A stretch of 64,000 nt of DNA from Betaproteobacteria bacterium (GTDB lineage: Bacteria > Pseudomonadota > Gammaproteobacteria > Burkholderiales > Usitatibacteraceae). Every line of letters starts with the position of its first letter. Position 1 is the stretch's first letter. Positions 18,243 to 27,086 of the stretch are shown here, in pieces. Location of the stretch: the NCBI GenBank assembly GCA_016708825.1, contig JADJEZ010000009.1, forward strand, positions 62,001 to 126,000, written 5' to 3'. The notes under the pieces were generated by a model, which was not told where the DNA came from, made no database searches, and was given only the letters and a program-made list of their open reading frames with translations. The position numbers and the translations under genes are program-made.

Positions 18243-21200
18243 TCAGCCCCCGCGGCGCAGGATCGGCTTGGCCACCGTTCCGGAGACCGAGAATCCGCCC
18301 CGGTCCTGCGCCACGTTCGAGCGGATCTCCACCGAGAGCCTGCCGGACAGGGCGCCGTTGGCGGCGATGTCGATGCTCCCGCCGCCGCGCAGCACGCCGC
18401 CCTGGAGATTCAGGTTGCGGTACGAGGCGCGTCCGTCGGCGGTGCCGAATTCACCCGTGAGCTCCGCGAACTTGGTCACGCCCGCCCGGCCCGCCGCGTC
18501 CGGCGACTGCATCGCGGCGACGAGGTCGGCGTTGGACACGGAGCCGTTCGCGAGCGTGAACTTGCCCTGGATCCGCGGCGCCTCGAGGATCGCCGCGAGG
18601 CTGGGCGCCTCCGAGGACAGCGCGAAATTGCCCTCGACCTTGCCGGTGACCGCGATGTCGGGCGTGAAGGCGCCCACGAGCTGGTCGGCGCGCACGCGCG
18701 CGAGCGACAGGTCGGAGACGAGCTTGACGGTCGGGCCCCAGCTCACCTTGAGCGTGCCGTTCACCTTGCCCTCGAGCACGTCGGCCTCGAACTCCGAGAA
18801 AGTGATGTCGTTCGGCGTGAGCACGCCCTTCGCCGAGACCTCGCCCACCGGCACGGCCGCTCCCATGGGCAGCGCCCAGCTGCGGGCGGTGAAGTTCACG
18901 TCGTACTCCGCGTCGCGCGGGCGGATCGTCGCGTTCCACTTGCCTTCGCCGGAGAGACTCGCGTTGCGGAAGGTGCCGTCCCTGCCGAAGGAGAGCACGA
19001 CGTCGAAGGGTCGCACCTCGGGCTTCACGTCGAGCTTCACGTTCCTCAGGCGCACGCTCTCGATCTCGGCGGCCGCTTTCTTGCCCGCCACGGCGCCCCA
19101 CGTGAGGATGCGCCGGGGCGCGTCGCCGGTGATGGAGACGTTCTCGAGCTCCAGCCGGTTCACGACGACGCGCTCGCCCACGAGCGCGGCGATGTCGACG
19201 AACACTCTCCCGTGGGTCGCCTTGGCGTCGAGCGCCTTGCCCACGGTGAAGCCCTCGATCTTGAAATGCGGCGCCGGGATGAGCGAGAACTTGAGGTTGG
19301 AGATGGAAACGTCGTCGTGGAGCCAGCCGGCGATGCCCTTCTCCAGCTTGTTGGCGTAGCCGCGCAGCGGCACGACGTGCAGCAGCCCGACCCCGATCAC
19401 CAGGATCGCGGCCAGCGAGACCGCGATGTTCCTCACCCACTTGACCTTCTTGCGCGGGCGGCGGCGCACCGGTGTTGCGGCCTCCTCGACGTCGGGTTCC
19501 ACCTTCGTGCGCAGCACGTCGGCGATCTCGCGCGCCTTCTTTTCCTGATCGGCGCGGATGCGGTTGTCCTCGTCGAACTCCGCCTGCTCCTTGGCGCGCA
19601 TGTAGGCCTTGGCCTGCGCCTTGCCCTCCAGCTCCGCCCGGCGCGTCATGTCGCCTTCGATCTCGGCCTTCACCTTCTCGCGCGTGGTCTCCTCGACCGT
19701 CTCGCGCGCCTTGGCCTCGATGCGGGCGCGCATCTCGGCTTCCTCGCGGGCCTTCCTCTCCGAGTCGATCCGGCCGCCGAGCTCCTTCTCGCGCCGCTCC
19801 CGTTCCTCGGCCTCGACCATCGCGCGCGCCTCGGCCTCGATCTTGGCCTTGCGCTCGGCATCGAGCCGCGCCGCGGATTCGGCGCGCTCGCGCGCGGCGA
19901 GCGAGGCGGTCTCGTCCTTCTCCCGGGCGGCGGCTTCCGCCTGCCCGCGAGCCTGCGCCTCGAGGCGGCGCAGCCGCCGGGCTTCCTCCTCGGCCTTTTC
20001 GCGGGCCGCGGTTTCCGCGACGGCCCTCGCCTCGGCCTCGGCACGCAGCTTCGCTTCCTTGTCCGCGCGCTCCCGGGCCGCACCCTCGGCCTGGACGCGC
20101 ATTTCCAGCTCGGCCTTCTGCAGCGCCTCGCGCTCGATCTGCAGGCGCTCCTCCAGCTCGGCCCTCGCGGCGAGGCGCGCCTCTTCCATGATCTGCGCCT
20201 GCATCTCGGCGCGCGCCTTTTCCTCGATCTCGTCGCGCAGCAGCGTTTCCATCTCGCCGCGGATGCGCGCCTCGATCTCCTCCTTGAGGCGGGCCTTGAG
20301 TTCCTGCTCGGAGGCCACCGCCTCCTGCGCCTGGCGGCGGGCTGCCGCTTCGGCCTGCGCTCTCGCCTTGGCGAGCGCCTGCGCCTCGGCTTCGGCCCGG
20401 GCTCTCGCCTCGGCGAGTCCGCGCGCCTCCGCCTCGGCCTTTTCCCTGGCCTCGGCGCCGCGCTGATTCTCCGCGTCCTGCTTCGCCTTCTCGGCGGCCG
20501 CGGCGCGCGCCTGCTGCTCGACCGCCTTGAGGTTGCGCGCTTCCTCCTCGCGCACTTTCGCCTCGAGCTCGGCGCGTGCCCGTGCGTCGGCCTCGGCCTG
20601 CGCCTTCGCCCGCAGCTCCGTGAGGTGGCGCTTCTCCGCCTCCTCCTTCGCCTTCTGCTCGGCGGCGAGCTTCGCCTGCTGCTCGGCGAGCGCCTTGCGG
20701 CGCAGCTCCTCCTCGCGCGCCCTCGCCTCGAGATCCGCCTTGGCGCGGTCGGAGGCCTCCTTCGCGCGGCGCGCCTGCTCCATCGCGCGCATTTCCGCCT
20801 CGGCCTTGGCCTTCGCGTCGGCCTCCGCCGTCGCGCGCGCCTGGGCCTGAACTTTGGCCTTCTCCCGCGCGGCGACCTGCGCGTTCTCGCGGGCCTTCTT
20901 GTCGGTTTCCGCCTTCTCCTGCTGCCGAGACAGCTCGCTTATGTCGAGCGCGGCCGCGGCGACCACGCGCTGCGTCTGGCCGGGAAGCTTGCCGGGTGCG
21001 GTGAAGTCGAAGTCGTCCTCGCCGAAGGGGTCGACCTGCTTGCGCGTCTCGAAGATGCGCGCGAAGCCGTCCTTGATGAGGGTGTTCATCGCCTTCTCGA
21101 GGACGGGCTTGTCGAGCTCCGCCTTGTCCAGAATCTGCGCGAACGTGGACTTGCCGTCGACCAACTTGAGGATCTTCATCAAGTCCTTCGACAGGGACGC

Positions 21201-21263
21201 CGAGCGCTGGTTGACCTGCGTGATGCCCTTCGCGGTCTTGGTGAAGACGGTGCTGTTGTCCAT
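18243..21263 (-). CDS. Coiled-coil membrane protein with AsmA-like domain
   Basis: A 1006-residue protein with four parts. Residues 1-100 form a small helical domain (TVFTKTAKGITQVNQRSASL). Residues about 108-590 are a near-continuous Ala/Glu/Arg/Lys coiled coil. One membrane helix (about 611-631) follows a basic RRRPRKKVKWVR stretch. Residues about 640-1006 are a periplasmic beta-rich domain like the AsmA C terminus (KGVLTPNDITFSEFEADVLEGKVNGTL style repeats). AsmA-type proteins are linked to phospholipid transfer to the outer membrane. Joining this to a 480-residue cytoplasmic coiled coil is unusual. It is the first gene of the exporter operon. Confidence 0.85.
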   Translation of the reverse strand: MDNSTVFTKTAKGITQVNQRSASLSKDLMKILKLVDGKSTFAQILDKAELDKPVLEKAMNTLIKDGFARIFETRKQVDPFGEDDFDFTAPGKLPGQTQRVVAAAALDISELSRQQEKAETDKKARENAQVAAREKAKVQAQARATAEADAKAKAEAEMRAMEQARRAKEASDRAKADLEARAREEELRRKALAEQQAKLAAEQKAKEEAEKRHLTELRAKAQAEADARARAELEAKVREEEARNLKAVEQQARAAAAEKAKQDAENQRGAEAREKAEAEARGLAEARARAEAEAQALAKARAQAEAAARRQAQEAVASEQELKARLKEEIEARIRGEMETLLRDEIEEKARAEMQAQIMEEARLAARAELEERLQIEREALQKAELEMRVQAEGAARERADKEAKLRAEAEARAVAETAAREKAEEEARRLRRLEAQARGQAEAAAREKDETASLAARERAESAARLDAERKAKIEAEARAMVEAEERERREKELGGRIDSERKAREEAEMRARIEAKARETVEETTREKVKAEIEGDMTRRAELEGKAQAKAYMRAKEQAEFDEDNRIRADQEKKAREIADVLRTKVEPDVEEAATPVRRRPRKKVKWVRNIAVSLAAILVIGVGLLHVVPLRGYANKLEKGIAGWLHDDVSISNLKFSLIPAPHFKIEGFTVGKALDAKATHGRVFVDIAALVGERVVVNRLELENVSITGDAPRRILTWGAVAGKKAAAEIESVRLRNVKLDVKPEVRPFDVVLSFGRDGTFRNASLSGEGKWNATIRPRDAEYDVNFTARSWALPMGAAVPVGEVSAKGVLTPNDITFSEFEADVLEGKVNGTLKVSWGPTVKLVSDLSLARVRADQLVGAFTPDIAVTGKVEGNFALSSEAPSLAAILEAPRIQGKFTLANGSVSNADLVAAMQSPDAAGRAGVTKFAELTGEFGTADGRASYRNLNLQGGVLRGGGSIDIAANGALSGRLSVEIRSNVAQDRGGFSVSGTVAKPILRRGG

Positions 21264-21552
21264 CCGATGGTCCCGGGGAGAGTTCTTCTTCGGTGGCGGA
21301 AGGCGGCCGGCGGAAAGGCGATCCGGGCCGGTTGCCCGGCCCGCGCCCTCTCCCGCGCGAGCGAGATTTGAGGGAGCAATAATGGCATGAATTCAGGGTG
21401 TTGAGAAACCCTGCCGAGAGCGCCACCGCAGGCGAACGGCGCAATCGAAAGATTTCGTTACCGGGAACGCTGTCCTCCGGAACCCGGTCCGAGCCGTTAG
21501 GCTGTCATGGAACCGGCCCATCGCCGGCGATGAACGGGAAGGAAAACCCGAG
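21264..21552. other. Divergent intergenic region
   Basis: These 289 bases separate two divergent starts (the AsmA-like gene and the FecR/DUF6600 gene) and must hold both promoters. I see an AT-richer patch at 21366-21400 and a ribosome-site-like run just before 21553, but no convincing -35/-10 pair, operator dyad or small reading frame. Confidence 0.5.
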
Positions 21553-23360
21553 ATGAAACCCTTCGCAGCGCTCCTGTCGTGCCTCGTGGCGCTGCCGCTC
21601 GCCGCGTGGGCCGATCCCCCCGGCCGCGTGGCGCGGGTCTCCCTCGTCGAAGGCGAGGTCGCCGTGTTCGCCGACCCGGAACAGGGCTGGGAGCAGGCTC
21701 GCATCAACTCGCACCTCACCAGCGAGAACTCCCTGTGGTGGAACCGGGCGCCCGCGCCGAGGCGCGCTTCGGCTCCACGGCGCTGCGCCTCGGGGAAGCA
21801 ACCCAGCTCGACATCCTGGTGCTCGACGACGAGGCCTTTCGCGCCCACCTTCCGCGGGGCTCACTCTCGGTTCGCATCCGGGACTTCGACAAGAACGAGT
21901 CCTACCTGGTCACCACGCCCGAGGCCCGCTTCCAGCTGCGCGGCAACGGGCGCTACCGGATCGATGCCCACGCCGACGGCGGCGTCACCCGGCTCACGGT
22001 CTTCTCCGGAAACGCGCGCCTGGAGACGAACGGCGGCACCATCAGCGTCGACACCGGCCGCGGCGTGCGCGTGACCGGCGGCGAGCGGCCGCGCTACGAA
22101 TTCGAGCAGGCCGCCTCGACCGCGCTCGACGACTGGGCGCTCGCGCGCGACCAGCGCTCCGAGCGGCGCGAGGCGTCGCGCTACCTTCCCCCGCAGATGA
22201 CGGGGTGGGAGGACCTGGACGACTACGGAACCTGGCGGCAGGACCCCGAATACGGCGCCGTCTGGTTTCCCACCCGCATCGATGCGGGCTGGGCGCCCTA
22301 CCGCTACGGCAGGTGGACCTGGGTGCGGCCCTGGGGATGGACCTGGGTCGACGACGCGCCCTGGGGTTATGCGCCGTTCCATTACGGCCGCTGGGCGGTG
22401 ATCGGCGGCCGCTGGGGCTGGTATCCCGGCCGCTACACGAGCCGGCCGGTGTGGGCGCCGGCGCTCGTCGGCTGGGTGGGAGGCTCGGGATGGAGCATTT
22501 CCCTTTCGACCGGGCTGGCCAACGTGGTCGGGTGGTTCCCCCTCTCGCCCTACGACAGCTACCAGCCCTGGTACACGGCCAACGTGACGTACGTGAACCA
22601 CGTGAACCGGATCGTGCTCCCGCCTCGCCGGGATCGCGACCGGCGTGACGACCGGCGTGATGACCGGCGTGACGACCGGCGCGACGACCGGCGCGACGAC
22701 CGGCGCGATCATCGCCACGACAACCGCGACCGCGGCGCCACGGTGATGCCCCGCGAGCACTTCGGCGCCCGCCGCCCGGTACAGAACTTCGTCGCGCCCA
22801 TCGCGCGCGAAGTCGTCGCCGCGCAACCCGTCGTCTCCGGCACCGCGGTGCTGCCCACCCGCGGCGAATGGCGTTCGCGGGTTCCGCCCGCCGCGCAGGC
22901 GCAGCCACCGGCCGCGCGGCATGCGCCCGCGATGGGCGAGTCCGTCACGCGCTCGCGCCCCGAGGCGTCGCCGCCCACGCGGCCCTTGGTCACGATGCCC
23001 GCGGCTCCGGCATACCCCGCCGCGCCCGCAGCGGCGCAGCCGCCGGCGCGCGTCTCCCGGCCGGTGCCTGCCGGGCCGATCCAGCGAGCGCGGCCCGAGA
23101 CCGGGGAGCAGCCCGTGCCTCCCGCCCCGCGTGCGAAGCCCGCGGAGATGCGCGGTGGCGAATCCACCGGGCCGCGCACGAAGCCTGCCGAGCGTGGCGG
23201 CGGCGTCCCGGCGGCGCCGCGCGCCGTGGAACGTCCCGCTCCCGCGCAACCGGCGACCCGTTCCGCACCCGCCGCCCGCGAAGCGCCGGCAAGAGGCGCG
23301 GAGAAGCCCCAGCGACCCGCCGAGAAACCGGCCAAGCCCGACCACGGCGACGGAGGCTAG
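21553..23360 (+). CDS. FecR-domain/DUF6600 secreted protein, frameshifted
   Basis: The locus encodes about 600 residues: signal peptide (ending AWA), a FecR-like domain, a DUF6600 region with repeated Trp/Tyr/Gly motifs (YGTW, YGAVWFP, WGYAPFHYGRWA), six DRRD repeats, and an Ala/Pro-rich tail. The signal peptide and first 65 codons are in one frame (from the ATG at 21553) and the rest in another. Adding one G at 21734-21740 joins them as NSLWVEPGARAE. The downstream frame is intact for 1.6 kb, so a sequencing error or very recent mutation is likely. The function is unknown; the family is predicted to sit in the envelope. Confidence 0.75.
22638..22709 (+). repeat. 12-bp tandem repeat (6 units)
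   Basis: Six consecutive 12-base units, consensus GACCGGCGYGAC with one or two changes, lie inside the FecR/DUF6600 gene and encode (Asp-Arg-Arg-Asp)6. The length is a multiple of three, so copy-number change would not break the frame. It is a charged linker, not a CRISPR or iteron array. Confidence 0.9.
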
Positions 23361-23399
23361 CGGGGGCGCCCACGGCGCGGGAATGCTAGCCTTGCGCGC

Positions 23400-24611
23400 A
23401 TGCATTCCACGCGCCCCACCTGGTCCCTCGCCATCGCGGGCGCGGCGATCCTCGCCGTCACGATGGGGATCCGCCAGTCGCTCGGGCTCTTCGTCTCGCC
23501 CCTCAACACCTCCACGGGGCTGGGCATCGTCACGGTGAGCTTCACCCTCGCCGTGGCGCAATTCGTGTGGGGCGCGGCGCAGCCCGTCTTCGGCGCGATC
23601 GCCGATCGCGTGGGCCCGGTGCGCGTGATGATGGCGGGAGGCCTGCTCCTCGCGATCGGGCTCGTCGCCACGCCCTTCATGTCCTCAGCGCTCGGGCTGG
23701 TCTTCTTCCTCGGCGTGCTCACGGCTGCCGGCGCCGGCGCCGGCAGCTTCTCGATCCTGATCGGCGCCGCCGCGAACCGCATCGCGCCGGAGAAGCGCTC
23801 CTTCGCCTCCGGGTTCATCAATGCGGGCGGGTCCTTCGGGCAGTTCGTCTTCGCGCCGCTCTCCCAGGCGCTCATCGCCACGATGGGCTGGATCGCCGCC
23901 TTCTGGGCGCTGGCAGTAGCCGCGCTCGCGACGATCCCGATGTCGCTCGCCTTCCGGGAGCGGCGCGACGAACCGGCGCACGGCGCAACGGCTCCGGGGC
24001 TCTCGCTCTCAGGCCAGGTGAGCGCGGCCTTCCGCGACCCCAGCTACTGGTGCCTGCACGCGGGCTTCTTCACCTGCGGCTTCCACATCGCCTTCCTCGT
24101 GACGCACCTGCCGGGCGAGGTGGCCCTGTGCGGGCTTCCCGCCTCGGTATCCGCGGCGTCGCTCGCGATCATCGGGCTCGCCAACATCGCGGGCAGCCTG
24201 GGCGCCGGCTGGCTAGGCCAGGCGCACCGGATGAAGTGGATCCTCTTCTGGATGTACGGCACGCGCGCCGCCGCCATCGCCGTCTACCTCGTGCTCCCGA
24301 AGACGACGGCGACCTTCTACGCGTTCGCCGCCGTGCTGGGCCTCACGTGGCTCGCCACCGTGCCGCCCACCGCCGGGCTGGTGGGCAAGCTCTTCGGCAC
24401 GCGCTTCCTCGCCACGCTGTTCGGGCTCACGCTGCTGTCGCACCAGGTCGGCGGGTTCTTCGGCGCGTGGCTCGGCGGGCTCGCGATCGCGCGCACCGGC
24501 AGCTTCGACTGGATGTGGTACGCCGACATGGCGCTCGCCGCCGCCGCCGCCGTGGTGAACCTGCCGATCCGCGAGGCGCACCCGCGGCCCGCGGCGGCGC
24601 CGTCCTCCTAG
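23400..24611 (+). CDS. MFS transporter
   Basis: A 403-residue major facilitator protein with 12 predicted membrane helices. The loop 2-3 signature GAIADRVGPVRVMM is present, and the helix pattern with an N-terminal GIRQSLGLFV segment resembles oxalate/formate-antiporter-type and monocarboxylate-like MFS carriers. The substrate cannot be assigned. Its TAG stop is shared, in a CTAG, with the convergent KTSC gene. Confidence 0.9.
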   Translation: MHSTRPTWSLAIAGAAILAVTMGIRQSLGLFVSPLNTSTGLGIVTVSFTLAVAQFVWGAAQPVFGAIADRVGPVRVMMAGGLLLAIGLVATPFMSSALGLVFFLGVLTAAGAGAGSFSILIGAAANRIAPEKRSFASGFINAGGSFGQFVFAPLSQALIATMGWIAAFWALAVAALATIPMSLAFRERRDEPAHGATAPGLSLSGQVSAAFRDPSYWCLHAGFFTCGFHIAFLVTHLPGEVALCGLPASVSAASLAIIGLANIAGSLGAGWLGQAHRMKWILFWMYGTRAAAIAVYLVLPKTTATFYAFAAVLGLTWLATVPPTAGLVGKLFGTRFLATLFGLTLLSHQVGGFFGAWLGGLAIARTGSFDWMWYADMALAAAAAVVNLPIREAHPRPAAAPSS

Positions 24612-24817
24612 CGCAGCTTGCGGCCGGTGAATTCGTCCTCGATCGACTCGCGGTAGTAGCTCGCGGGGGATGGCGAGGTCATGAGCCTGCGGTAGACCTC
24701 CGGCGCCACGTTGGCGTATTCGTAGGTGCCCGCCGTCGTCTCGACCACGAGCTTGCGATCGCGCTCGTCGTAGCCGGCGGCCCTGAGGCCCGTGGCGTTT
24801 AGGCGCTTCATCTCCAT
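24608..24817 (-). CDS. KTSC domain protein
   Basis: A 69-residue KTSC-type protein: an N-terminal strand, YDERDRKLVVETTAGTYEYANVAPEVYRRLM, then a short tail with SPASYYRESIEDEF, where the family has its conserved Ser-Tyr end. The name comes from C-terminal residues of related proteins; some homologues are lysyl-tRNA-synthetase-linked and the role is unclear. GGGAGA lies about 7 bases before the ATG at 24817. It meets the MFS gene tail to tail in a shared CTAG. Confidence 0.85.
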   Translation of the reverse strand: MEMKRLNATGLRAAGYDERDRKLVVETTAGTYEYANVAPEVYRRLMTSPSPASYYRESIEDEFTGRKLR

Positions 24818-24860
24818 GGCGCTTCTCCCGTCGCTGGTTCAGCACCCGCCGGACGCGGGC

Positions 24861-25351
24861 TCATTTGCCGAGCTCCGCGAGGAGGCGCTCGATCTCTTCG
24901 CGATGCCCGGCATCGTGTTCCGCGGCCATGGCGGCGACTGCGGCGAGCGTCACCGTCCTGCCCGCGAACTCGCCTTCCCGCGCGAGTTCCGCGGGGCCCA
25001 GGCCGCCCAGGACGCGAACGAACTCCGCCCGCGCCGCCGCGAATTCCCCGGCGGCGGCCGAGGCGTCCTGCGACGGATAGTCGCGCTCCTCGGCGATACG
25101 GTCGCCGGCGAACCCTTCGAGGACGGGGAAGTCCTCGGCGAGCAGGCGCATGAGGCGCAGGAGGTAGCCCTCGCGCTCGAGATCGCGCAGGTGGCAGGCG
25201 TGCTCGCGCAGGGAAAACCCTCCTGCGGCCGGGCGCGTCCCCAGGCGATCGGCCCCGGCGCGCGCGAGCGCGGCCTCGAGGATGCCGGGCATGGCGGCCA
25301 GGCGCGGAGGGCGCCGGCCAGTTCCGGCTGCGGCGACGGCGTCGCGCTCAT
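24861..25351 (-). CDS. DinB-family protein, frameshifted
   Basis: About 163 residues of a DinB/YfiT-type four-helix metal-binding protein. The helix-bundle His residues are visible in SLREHACHLRD and AEHDAGHREEIERLL. The start is the ATG at 25351, whose bases overlap the msrA stop (ATGA); that frame gives MSATPSPQPELAGALRA and then must shift to reach LAAMPGILEAALARAG. Adding one C at about 25296-25300 restores a continuous protein. An in-frame start inside the second frame lacks family sequence, so the coupled start with one lost base is the better reading. DinB proteins may be thiol-dependent transferases; this one is unassigned. Confidence 0.75.
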
Positions 25352-25950
25352 TTGCCCGCCTTGTCTCCCCACAGCTCGCGCAGGCGCGCATCGCGGCCGC
25401 AGCCGTTGCGGTAGAACTTGTAGCGCACCGGATTCTTCACGTAGTAGTCCTGGTGGTAGTCCTCGGCGGCGTAGAAGGTGCCGGCCATCTCGACGGGCGT
25501 GACGATCGGGGCCGCGAACGGCTTCGACTTCGCGAGCGCGTCCTTCGAGGCCTGCGCCGCCTTACGTTGCGCCTCGGAGTGGTAGAAGATCCCCGTGCGG
25601 TACTGGCTTCCCCCGTCGCAGAACTGGCGGTCGCGCACCGTCGGATCGATGTTCACCCAGAAGACCTCGAGGAGCTTCTCGTAGCTCACCTTGCCGGGGT
25701 CGTAGACGACCTGGACGGCCTCCGTGTGCCCCGTGGTTCCCGCGGAGACCTCCCGGTACGTGGGGTTGGCCGTGCGCCCGCCGATGTAGCCCGAGGTGGT
25801 CGAGAGGACGCCGGGCAGATTGTCGTAGGGCGGCTCCATGCACCAGAAGCAGCCGCCGGCGAAGGTGGCCTTCTCGGTAGCGCCCTGCGCGAGGACGCCG
25901 GCCGGCGCCGCGAGGGCGGCGGCGAGGCAGAGGATGGACAGGGTTCGCAT
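25348..25950 (-). CDS. msrA: Peptide methionine sulfoxide reductase MsrA, exported
   Basis: A 200-residue MsrA with the catalytic motif GGCFWCMEPPYDNLPGV and the family landmarks SGYIGG, SAGTTGHTEAV and the EDYHQDYY end. It reduces methionine-S-sulfoxide. A signal peptide (about 1-22, ending VLA) directs it to the periplasm, unlike the usual cytosolic enzyme. The ATG at 25950 has GAGGAG about 10 bases upstream. The gene is translationally coupled to the DinB gene. Confidence 0.94.
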   Translation of the reverse strand: MRTLSILCLAAALAAPAGVLAQGATEKATFAGGCFWCMEPPYDNLPGVLSTTSGYIGGRTANPTYREVSAGTTGHTEAVQVVYDPGKVSYEKLLEVFWVNIDPTVRDRQFCDGGSQYRTGIFYHSEAQRKAAQASKDALAKSKPFAAPIVTPVEMAGTFYAAEDYHQDYYVKNPVRYKFYRNGCGRDARLRELWGDKAGK

Positions 25951-25961
25951 GGTGCATCTCC

Positions 25962-27086
25962 TCAGGGGATCTGAATCGGTGCGCCGTTCGACCGCGGCGC
26001 GTCGCCGGAATTCCCGAACGCGAGCCACATCTCGTGCTCGCCGTCTTCGTCGATCACGCCCGTGCGGCGAAAGCCGTGGCGTTCGTAGAGCGCGGCGGCG
26101 TTTTCGTTCACCGGGACGAACGACAGGCGCACGCCGGTGCATCCCGGCCGGTCGCGCGCCTCGGCTATCACGAGGGAGAGCGCCCGCGAGCCGATGCCGC
26201 GGCCCTGGTGGCGCGCGTCGACCAGCAGCCGTGCGAGGTAGACGTGGTGCCGGCCCGGCGCGCCCTCCTCGGGCTTGACGAGGGTGGCCACGAAGCCGGC
26301 GGGCGTCCCGCCCGCATAGACCGCCCGGCATTCGATGTCGCCGCGGCGCCCGGCCTGCCAGAGCGACTTGCCCACGCTCGCCACGAGCCGGACCTGGGAG
26401 GCGCCCACGCGCAGCTCGGCCACCTCGTCGATGTTGGCCTCCCCGATCGCGCGCAGCCGCACTTCCGGCACGGGACCGGCGAGGCCGAGTTGCCGGTCGT
26501 GCGCCCGGCCGAGCAGCGCCAGCGCGATGACCGCCCCGCACAGCGCGAGGAACATGTCCCACTGCGTGTCCCACACGTCGCCCTGCGTGCCGAGGAAGGC
26601 CTCCGCGGCCTCGCCCGAGGCGAGCGCGACCCACCACTCGATGAACTCGTAGCTCGCGCTGATCGCCAGGCACACGCAGGCGACCAGGAAGAAGAGCCAC
26701 GGCCCGCGTGCGAGCACGGCGTTACGCAGCAGGATCTCGCGCGCCACCATGGCAGGGACGAAGCCCTGGACAAAGTGGCCGAGGCGATCGTAGTAGTTGC
26801 GGGCCAGCCCGAATTCGTCCCGCAGCGCGTTGAACCAGGGCACCTCGGCATAGGTGTAGCGCGCACCGACCATCAGGACGGCGCAGTGCAGGAAGACGAG
26901 CACGAGCACGAGGGGGGTGAATCGCCAGCGCGGGTAGACGACAGCGATGGCGAGCGCCGCGGCGAGCGCGGGCGCCGCCTCGAGCGCCCAGGTGAGCCGG
27001 TCCTTCGGGGCCCACCCCGTCAGGACGAACAGGATCGACCACGCCGCGAGGAGCACCACGTGCAGCCGCGCGGAGGCGAGCGTCAC
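25962..27086 (-). CDS. DUF2238 membrane protein fused to a GNAT domain
   Basis: A 374-residue protein. Residues about 1-205 are a DUF2238 (YjdF-like) domain with six membrane helices and the motifs ARYTYAEVPWFNALR, NYYDRLGHF and GDVWDTQWDMFLA. Residues about 215-365 are a GNAT acetyltransferase, with RLLVDARHQGRGIGS as the acetyl-CoA site and NENAAALYERHGFRRTG near the end. The two domains normally occur as separate proteins. The GTG start at 27086 overlaps the ROK kinase TGA (GTGA), supporting coupling. Whether the fusion is real or a lost stop between two genes cannot be settled from one sequence. Confidence 0.8.
   Translation of the reverse strand: MTLASARLHVVLLAAWSILFVLTGWAPKDRLTWALEAAPALAAALAIAVVYPRWRFTPLVLVLVFLHCAVLMVGARYTYAEVPWFNALRDEFGLARNYYDRLGHFVQGFVPAMVAREILLRNAVLARGPWLFFLVACVCLAISASYEFIEWWVALASGEAAEAFLGTQGDVWDTQWDMFLALCGAVIALALLGRAHDRQLGLAGPVPEVRLRAIGEANIDEVAELRVGASQVRLVASVGKSLWQAGRRGDIECRAVYAGGTPAGFVATLVKPEEGAPGRHHVYLARLLVDARHQGRGIGSRALSLVIAEARDRPGCTGVRLSFVPVNENAAALYERHGFRRTGVIDEDGEHEMWLAFGNSGDAPRSNGAPIQIP

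Noticed and set aside
22638..22709. Tandem repeats that could be a CRISPR or iteron array.
   Set aside because: Units are 12 bases with no spacers, in frame, and code for a DRRD linker.
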